Made by a program: the position numbers and the translations under genes. From Cepaea nemoralis (taxonomy: Eukaryota > Mollusca > Gastropoda > Stylommatophora > Helicidae): a stretch of 64,000 nt of DNA. Numbering within the stretch: the stretch's first letter is position 1; every line of letters begins with the position of its first letter. The stretch covers positions 62,001 to 126,000 of the forward strand of contig JACEFZ010005110.1 in the NCBI GenBank assembly GCA_014155875.1, given 5' to 3'. The notes under the pieces were generated by a model that was not told the DNA's origin, ran no database searches, and saw only the letters and a list, made by a program, of their open reading frames with translations. Of the stretch, positions 21,524-30,700 are shown in pieces.

Positions 21524-21935
21524 TTTCAATAAGATGTGCCGTGATCTAATTAACAATTAAAAATGGCTGCCAATTGTTTATTATTCATGAAAATTCTGTC
21601 ACATTGCTAACAAACGTTGCAAGATGTATATTTTATTGTACGTTTTGGTAACAGGAAAGTAAAGGTCACATTCCTCTTTCGATAGAATGTCGAGAGGATT
21701 GAGAGGATCAACTTCATTGCACCGGGTTTTACCCCATATGGCTCGGTCTCTTTCCGCACGGCAGCCTGCCGTAAGCATCATACAAAGCACAAGAGTCTCT
21801 GAGTCTCCAACAAAAATGCACTCGACTTTTAAGACTTTTCAATAGGATGTGCTGTGACCTAATTAATAGTTAAAAATAGCTGCCCATTTATATTAATTAA
21901 ATGAGGACAATTCATAAAAATGTACTCATATTGTC
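21524..21935. repeat. Duplicated 85-100 bp block flanking a SINE
   Basis: 21524-21605 and 21836-21935 share ttttcaata(a/g)gatgtgc(c/t)gtga(t/c)ctaatta and the following aaaatggctgcc region. The SINE-4 at 21650-21835 lies between the copies. The copies differ too much to be a fresh target-site duplication. Confidence 0.7.
21650..21835 (-). repeat. SINE-4
   Basis: Minus-strand copy of the family at 37281-37520, sharing ggataaaacc-like, agaaagagac-like and aaaagtcttaaaag-like blocks. Confidence 0.65.
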
Positions 21936-21939
21936 TTAA

Positions 21940-22950
21940 TATACCCACTGCATTGCGACAGCTTTCTTTTGTTGATTAAATATTATGCAATAACGTAAAT
22001 AAATAAGTTTGTAAGTGCTCTAACGTCTCTTTCGCTAATAATTGATTTCTACTTCTGCTCTATAATTACACTGTTCTGTATCTAAAAGTGAGCAATTAAT
22101 AATTAAATACTAACTTAACTTAAAAAAAAAACCACAATTATTTCACAGTATAGTATTTAAATGTAAGTAAATATGTACTGCCGCACTGCTAAGGAAAAAA
22201 AAAGTACTCTTTACACTACTTACAGGTTTACAGACCGGTCTGAAAACTGGCTTTCAAAATTATTTTCAGTCATGTCAAATGCTGAAAAATTATACAATTA
22301 CACAGATAAATTACTGCTACGAATGAAACTTGTATTCTGTTTAATTTTAGTAGTTAAATTGCCAGTTCTAATTATAAATACATACAGGTCCACTATAGTA
22401 ATTAGTATAGTCTGGGCGCCGCCATTTTGAGTTATGATTGCACTATCTCTTTTTCATGGCTGTGCTGAATATTTTCTCCCGAACACAATTAAAGGAGATT
22501 AATGTTGAAACTCTTCAAGTATATGTAAAATTGAACGCAGAATTCAAAAATGCATTAAACAGTAACAAGAGACAAAAAGAAACATGAGTTAAAAACAAAA
22601 TTAGCTTACCAAACATCATAAAAACTTAATAACTTCAAGAGAAAAAAGTTCTAAGTGACAAACGCTTGCAGCCTAGCAGACAGACCACTTCTGAATTTAT
22701 TAGAGTGGTTTCCCATGCCTATGCCACGTTGTTTTTGAATACATGAGGTCATAAGCAAGCATGGTTACAAACCAGAAGTCACTGTTTGGTCGCTAAAAAT
22801 TTCTGAGAAAAACGGTTACGCCTTCACACATGCCCTACTCACAAAGAATGACAACTGACATTGCTAATAGTAAATAGTATATTTGATGAATGTCATGAAG
22901 ATATGAGTTATGACTTCTGATGTTGGGCGGCGATAAACCAAAATCTACAG
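21940..22950. other. AT-rich, no gene seen
   Basis: I found no splice-flanked coding block, no repeat match inside the window and no long frame. It is a possible location for promoter or upstream sequence of the CS-domain gene, without direct evidence. Confidence 0.4.
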
Positions 22951-23116
22951 ATGACACCTACATTATCATTATGCCAACAGCATCGGGCGGAGCAGCGCAA
23001 TTGGGAGGGTACAAGCCTTATCTTAATACGAATAATTGCAGCCGAAGAGTAAATATCATCACAGGACAGACCAGACCTTAAGCCATTGGCCAACTCATCT
23101 ATATATATTAAATTAT

Positions 23117-23205
23117 TTATTTACTTCTCTTGCATTCCCCTTGTTCTTGTCCCAGTGTAATCATGTATCTTGCCAGTTTTCACCAAGTTCTCCAGTTTAT
23201 TGGAG
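23117..23205 (-). pseudogene. RTE-C LINE C-terminal scrap
   Basis: The minus strand encodes a short piece resembling NKLENLV-TGKI and RTRG, the RTE C-terminal block seen intact at 27914-27970. Fewer than 100 bp remain. Confidence 0.5.
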
Positions 23206-23261
23206 GTAAAATCACTACTAAAGTAATCTATGAGGATGTTTTTTGGGTGCTCGCTCACTTT

Positions 23262-23530
23262 CAACTCAAACATAGTCCATACACACCACTTCTAGCAGTG
23301 CTTGACTGAATTTTGCGTGTAGATTAGCTTTCCCTATTAACAGTGACCCTCGCCTTCAGGTAAACCCATTCTGACTTCTGAGGCACTTGTAACTTACGCC
23401 CCCAAGTCAAGGACTATAGGTCAACATTTTAGTCCAACTTTCCGGTGTAGGGGTTGAACGCCTTTACCTCAGCTATCAGCACATCAGATGTTTAAGAACA
23501 TGTGTTCTTATCCATTCGGCCATGTTGATC
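23262..23530 (-). repeat. SINE-1
   Basis: Reverse-oriented full copy: body at 23262-23440, head with ggggttgaacg and ccattcggccatg (inverse B and A boxes) at 23450-23525. Confidence 0.75.
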
Positions 23531-23599
23531 TCTACCTATGAGGATGAATTGGAGGAAAGAAAATGAACAATTACAGACCAGAGCACGACAGCATACATG

Positions 23600-24055
23600 A
23601 GCTTGGCAGAAAAGCGCAGACCAGAATCTTCAGACTCATAACTCCCCGGGAAGGTTAACTTGGTCAACAAATGCGCGCAGTAGTCGGGCCTAATGGCGCA
23701 AGAACGCAGCTCAGCTGTAAACAGGCACAACGCAAATCATGTTCGAAAAAATTATCCGGATGAACGCAGCAGAAGAAGAAGAATACTCATAACTGGACAC
23801 AATAGATTATGTAACCACATGTATACACAATTCAAACTTGGTGATTCAGCCATGCGCACACATGTATTGGTGCCCCAGACAGCAGATCACATACTCCAAG
23901 ACTGCCCAAAATATGACATATCTAGGCAAACCTTCTGGCCTAGAGAGACAACAGTGGAAGATAAACTGTATGGACCACTGAGTAAACTAAAAGATTCATA
24001 CAAGAGACATCATTGCAGTTGTAGACAGATATCAAGCGAATGATAAAAGAAGAAG
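23600..24055 (+). pseudogene. Jockey-like LINE 3' ends, two joined copies
   Basis: 23600-23783 matches the 3' UTR terminus of the LINE at 11154-14934 (ccccgggaaggttaac, aacaggcacaacg, gaagaagaagaa tail). 23784-24055 encodes the C-terminal knuckle region of a related element (GHNRL-NHMYTQFKLGDSA, ADHILQDCPKYD, VEDKLYGPLSKLK) and ends in another (GAA)n tail. Confidence 0.75.
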
Positions 24056-24059
24056 AAGA

Positions 24060-24440
24060 ATTGACCAGTCAGCATTTGGGGGGTGATGTGGTTAATATCA
24101 AACATCATTGAAGTTATAGACACATTTCAAGTGAATGAAAGAAGAAGGAGAACAGGACACAATAGTCTCAAAATACACCTCTACCCAATGGGTCTCACTG
24201 ACTCTGCCACTTGGAACTGTTGAGCACTAAAGTAAACCACAGCGCATTTCCTGCAAGACTGCCTGATTTTGCCAGACAGAGATAGGAAATCTGGCCCACA
24301 GGAGTGATCCTTCGAGACAAACCCTTTGGGACCAGTGAAGCCAGACAAACCTTTGGGGACCAGTGAAGCGAGACAAACCTTTTGGGACCAGTGAAGACCT
24401 CATGTGAGCCATCCTGTTCACTCCTCATGTAGGAACTGGA
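24060..24440 (+). pseudogene. Eroded Jockey-like LINE 3' end with internal triplication
   Basis: A weak match to the same C-terminal block (GHNSLKIHLYPMGLTDSA; HFLQDC). At 24319-24401 a unit of about 30-35 bp containing gagacaaacc...tttggga(c)ccagtgaag occurs three times in a row. Confidence 0.55.
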
Positions 24441-24682
24441 CACACAGAAAATCACTGACGAAGATTGAAAATAATATTGATGATGTTAACTTGTAACTAT
24501 GTTCTGTATTAGTAATTATGTTTTGTTTCTTCATATTCACAGAATGATGCTAGCCATGTGAGACTTTTCAGAAGCCTGCACAGTACACTTCTCATTAAAG
24601 TCACTATCCATTCTTTGAAAATTCCGTAAATAAATAAAGAACAACCAGATTTAAAAGCGCTGGCCTGGCTACATCCCTTCTC

Positions 24683-24716
24683 ATGGCTGAACAAAAAGAT
24701 AAGAGGCAGCCCATAT
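24683..24716 (+). CDS. CS-domain gene exon 1 (start codon)
   Basis: ATG followed by 11 codons, ending in phase 1 at ATAT|GTAAGTGAG, a near-consensus donor. The remaining T joins GT of exon 2 to make Cys. This start is inferred from phase and donor; no transcript evidence. Confidence 0.55.
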
Positions 24717-27700
24717 GTAAGTGAGAAGTTAGTTCTGAATGTTATTTCTTTTTTCAGTTTACATTTTCTGTGCATAATTTCTTCTTCTTTGTTTGCCTGC
24801 TGTGTTCCTTGTTAAATTCATGCATCTCTATTTCTGAAACATCAGTGTGTCCCTAACTTTTGCATGCTGGTTTTGTAAGGTTTACTACCTTGTAATGGAG
24901 ATTTAATCTCAGGTAACAGGCTATATCTATCAATTTAAATAAAGATGTAAAAGACAAGAAGATCAACTTCATTGTACCTAGTTTTATCCCATAAGGCTTG
25001 GTCTCTTTCTGCAGGGTGATCTGCCGAAAGCATTGTTTAAATCACAATCTCCATAGCTTCAACGACGACCCCCAGGAGTCTCAGAGAAAAATGTACTCGT
25101 GAACCAAATGACCTAGCCCGGAATTGAGCCCACGACGTTTCTAACATGAGGCTGGCAGCGTTACCGCTTTGACATTTAGACTCTATCTACCAATTATGGT
25201 TATCTTTTCGTACAATTTTGTCAGGAATGGCTTTACATCTACTCTTAGCAATTTCAAACTGCCGTGACAATTTGTTTAATATATGGAACTTGCACATGGT
25301 AAAGTAAAAGACCTGTTTTCCACGCCTGCAGTCATGCTGGATATATGATGCTAGTTGCATATTTGTATAGACCAACCTGCATTCGATGAGTGACATCGTC
25401 AATATCCCATTAGCCACCTGTCTTTCTAGAACATTTCCTGAGACTGGCACCATATACCCAGTACACCTCAAGGCATGTAATGGGTGAAGTACTTTTGTTT
25501 ATGTCTGTGGTAGAATTGAGTAGAGTAGAGAACTGACGTCCAAGCACTTGGGACATTCCCATTTGTGCTCCATCCTCATCTTCAACAGCCAGTGAGGAGT
25601 CCCAATACTAATGGTACCTGTAGCAGTCTGATTATGTACCCGTCTGACCTTTCCTTGGGGTCCTGACCGTATTGGTCAGATCTTCTGGTCACATTCTGCA
25701 GCACCATTTTCTCCAAGCTGTGATGATCTACCGATTTTTCTGCACGGTAAACAGGATTCCAAAGGGCTCCGACCACATCTGCCTTATCATGCACCAATAC
25801 TCCACCATGGGGTGCACACCCAGCCAATCTGTCCGCCTGCTTGTTTCCCACCACACCAGCATATCCTGGGGAAAAAATACAACAGATGCTCTCTATGTTT
25901 GAGTGTTGAATGGAAACCTGCCTCTCTGCCCGAAGCATGTCTTTCTTCACCTTTCTCATCATACTCTGTGAGTCCGTTATAATCATGACAGGCTTGAGCT
26001 GTTTGTCCTCCAGCCAGCAGAACGGAGCTGTGATTGCCTTCACCTCCACTCTCTGACTAGATGTTGTGGTATCATATGCCAGACTCTCCTGCACCAAACA
26101 CAGTCCACCAACTGGCAGGCATGATTTCACCTGTTACCACAGAGCTAACTGTGTAGATGATTACATTACCTGGTCCCGAGTTGTCATGAATCAATTGTTG
26201 CATCTCCCATCCAGTGCAGCCTGAAGGCCAAACTCTGCATTCCCAGTCCAATGTTATGACCCTGCACAGGTCTCTGGCATTCTGACCAGTTTTCTTCTGT
26301 CCAACCATGGTCAGACTGCGAGAACAGCAAATTAATAGAGGTGTGGCCAAACAAGAACACTACACAGGAAGCCAAAGAAGATTGATATACCAACACAGAA
26401 CTGGTGTCGTTAGCCGCTACACTCTGCGGGATTTGCTGAGGACGGGATCCAAGCACTTATGGACTGAATGGTTCGATGTGCAATGAGGATGATCTGTCGA
26501 CTAACTAACTAACTAACTTTCTTCTGTCCAAATATTCTCAAGCATGCTGAAACCAAATCATAAAGAGAACTGGACACTCACATCAGAAGTAGAAATTCAC
26601 ATTCTTTGAACATGTCACGGGAATGGGAAAATTGGAAGTGTCATGACAACATAAAATCAATCAATCAATCAATCATGTGCCATGCCGGAAAGCGTGGGCG
26701 GTCATGACTCGCCAACATAAAAGCTATAGAGAAAAAGAGATAGGGAAGACCTAGGTGAAAGTTGCTAGTCAGTTTTATTTTAAATCACTAATTATTGGCA
26801 ATACCCAATAACAGCTGGCCGTGTGGCGAAGGGATTACAGTCACAGTTTATAACCCTGCATACCCTATTCAAAACACATCTGCGAGCAATTCGGCAGCAG
26901 ACCTCCTAGCATTGGTTTTTATAAAATTGTATGGGTGCTGGTGTCCCTGTCTCACACCTCTCTTAATAGGCTGATATTGGCTTATTTCATTATCAACTCT
27001 TATGGCAGCTTGTTGTTTCCAATATATGTTTTTTACAAGTCTAAGGTCTTTCCCATCAATTTGTAGATCTTCAAACATGATAAGGATGCTTGAAGATCTA
27101 CAAATTGATGGGAAAGACCTTAGACTTGTAAAAAACATATATTGGAAACAACAAGCTGCCATAAGAGTTGATAATGAAATAAGCCAATATCAGCCTATTA
27201 AGAGAGGTGTGAGACAGGGATGTGTAATGTCTCCAGATCTGTTTTCCCTGTACAGTGAAAATATTTTCAGAAATATTGAAGATATGGAAGGAATCAACAT
27301 TGGGGGACGATGCATCAATAACATTAGATATGCAGATGATACAGTATTAATTGCAGACAATGAACAAGACCTGCAAAATTTAGTAGATGCGGTTGTTACA
27401 CAAAGTGAACAACAAGGGTTAGAATTAAATTGTAAAAAGACACAGATTATGGTCGTCACTAGGAAGAACGAAATACCACAGTGTAATATACAAGTAAATG
27501 GGAATATTCTTCAACAAGTGAATAGGTACAATTATCTCGGAACAGTAATAACATCTGATGGGAGATGCCTTGAAGAGATTAGAACAAGAATCGCCATGGC
27601 AAAAGTAGCCTTTAGCAAGATGAAAAACATACTGACCAATAAAAAGATGTCAATTGAAACGAGAAAAAGAGTGTTGAGATGCTACATAGAACCTGTACTT

Positions 27701-30700
27701 TTATATGGATGTGAAGCTTGGACAATGAGCAGCCAGGCTGAAAAACATCTGATGGCTGTAGAAATGTGGTTTCTGAGGAAAATGCAAAGAATACCATGGA
27801 CAGCCAGAAAGACCAATGAACAAGTCCTTCAAGAAACAAATGAAGATCGTAAACTGATCAGAGACATTAGACGTAGACAGTCACAATTTTTTGGACATGT
27901 TATGAGAAGAAATGATTTGGAGAACTTGGTGACAACTGGTAAGATCGAGGGAAACAGACCAAGGGGAAGACCTAGAAACAAGTATCTGGATGGCTTGGCC
28001 TTGTGGCATGGTCGAGACAGAAACACGGAACTGATCCACGACTCTGGTGATCGAGTGAGATGGCAGAACATGACCGCCCACGCTTACCGGCATGGCACAT
28101 GATGGATGGATGGATGGGTGCTGGGAGTTCAGAAAGCAATGGCAAACTACTGAATGTAAACTTTCCAAGAAATCGCAAACAGCCAAAAATTCGCTGGGGT
28201 TGACTGCAACGTCTTGTAAAGGATATGCAACTAACTTAACAGAAGGCTGTGGACCAACTAATGGCATTAGCAATAAAAAAAATGTTCATGTCTTTTTAAA
28301 ATTGCATATAATTTTGTTTGATTTATTTGCTGATGAACGCTGCTTAGCCACAGTGGTAATTCTATCCATGTAGAGATGGTAGCCAGCACTCAACACTCTT
28401 CAGATTCTGCTGGAAGGGACTGAGCACTTATGGACTTGTCTTGAGTCAGTAAAGTCAATTCTACATCATAAATCATAGAGCAGGTCCACTTGGGGATGTT
28501 AATTACAAGTATCCTCTGAAGTCGGAGTGGGTTCGACTGATGGTGAAGGACACTATTAATAGGGAAAGCTAACCCACACACAAAATTCGGTCCATCACTA
28601 CTATAAATAGTGTGTATGGACTACGCTTGAGTTCAAAGTGAACGAGTGCAAAAAACAAAAAATAAAAAAAACAAAAAAATCAAAGAGTTGGCTAATGTGT
28701 TTCTTTATTCATTGCATAATTAGATCTATAACAAGTTACACATGTTCAGTTACAGTAGAAAACATTGACCTGTGAATTCAGGTACAACAGAGGAGATTAA
28801 AGATGTCATCAAAGTGGAACTACATATTGACTGGTCTAAAAGGAAGCAAGATGGAAGCAAAGAATGGAATAGCCAAAGTCACATTTTCTAAATTGTAAGA
28901 TTTGAATATTTTGTTGTTTAAAGATTTGGCAGTTTAGTTTTTGTGTATCTTTTTTCTTTCTAACTGTGTTGATTCAAATTGTTCCCTGCAGGTCAGCATG
29001 GTCGAATGGGTAAGAATGCGTGTTCTTAAACATCCGGTGTGCTGATGCCAAAGTTAGGGGTTCAACCCCTACACCGGACAGCTGAACTAAAATGTTGACC
29101 TGTCGTCCCTTGACTTGGAACGTTAATTACAAGTACCTCTGAAGTCGTAGTGGGTTTGCCTGTTGGTGAGGGACACTGTTAAAAGGGAAAGCGAATCCAC
29201 ACGCAAAATTCAGCTCATCACTACTAAAAATAGTGTGTATGGACTACGCTTGAGTTGAAAACGAGCGAGGCAAAATATGATTCCCTCTTGCATGGCTTGA
29301 AGTGTCTGTGTGCTACTGGGGGACTTTATAGGAAGCAAAGAATAGTAACACTGTAACCTACCATGTGTGTCATAAGAGGCAGATAATGAAGGTTGGGCTG
29401 GGGATGGATGCCCCATTCCATAGAAAACTGTAACTGCAAAACCAGTCATCAACAAGTCTAAAGATGAGGAACATAGAATAACCCAGTCACCCAGAATAAG
29501 AAAGTCTCTTAATTGATTCAATGCCGAAGGATAATAAATCGCTAAATGTAACCTCCAATTTGAACAGAAGGACAATATATCACCACACTAGGGCCATCAT
29601 ATTATTGTTATGTTTCATGGTATCTTCCACAACTTCAAGGCTCAGTGAATGTAAATTTACATTATAATACTTGTTTATTGGATAGTATACCATGTTTTGT
29701 CCAATCCTACATTTTTATGGCCCTGATTCAGTTATAGAATAGACATGATGAGTTGTGGAGAAAGCTGCAAGGAGTCTGCATCACAAATTTACTAATAATT
29801 TGAGGAGGACGTGGAGTGAGCTGCAAAAGATGGCAGAAGATAGGACGGCAAGGTGTAAGTTGGTTCAGGGTCGGTGCTTCATTGGAAATCAACAGAAAGC
29901 AACCTGCTTCAAAATCACCTGTGACTGATTTTTAACCCACGACTTGTTGTCGAGGAATTGTGTAACTGCATTTTACTAACCTCTTGTGTTATAAAAAAAA
30001 CTGTTACAAACAGGTTTGTCACACACACATCACATCCCACACTGCTTGTATGCCAAGAACATAATATGACACACACAGACAAGACCAACTCCATATGTCT
30101 TTCATAATTTATTTCTTATATTTTACTTACAGTGGATTTGTTATGGACGCAACAGTAAAATCTGGTGGCAGTCAAACAGAATGGCATTATGAGGTACATA
30201 AGCTACCTTCGGAAATCATCAAGTATAGATCTTCATGGAAGGTAAATAAAGAATTGAAGATGTGAATTATTTGAGTGAGATTATCTATGATATCATTTTA
30301 TCATCATAATTATTCTACGTAGTAATCATATATTTGCATGGAGGTCAATATGGCTGAATGGATAAGAGAGCTCCTTAAACTTCAAGTGTGTTGATGTCAA
30401 GGTAGCAGGTTCAACTGCTACATCAGTCAGCTGGATTAAAATGTTGACTTCTCGTCCTTGACTTGGAGACACAATTACAAATACTTCAGAAGTCAGAGTG
30501 GATTCGTCTGATGGCGAAGGAGACTAGTAACTAGGGAAAGCTAATCCACAAGTGAAAATCAGTCCAGTGCATTCCCAGTAGTTGCAACTACTAGAAGTAG
30601 TAGTATGTGATGATTGAGTTCAAAGCGAGCAAGCACTCACAAATTATATATATATATATTTGCATTACATATGGTTACCTAGTTATTGTTTAACAAAAAG

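Noticed and set aside
25187..25471. 94-codon minus-strand open frame
   Set aside because: No recognisable domain, no splice context, and its first bases overlap repeat-like sequence. It may be a mobile-element scrap, but I could not assign it.
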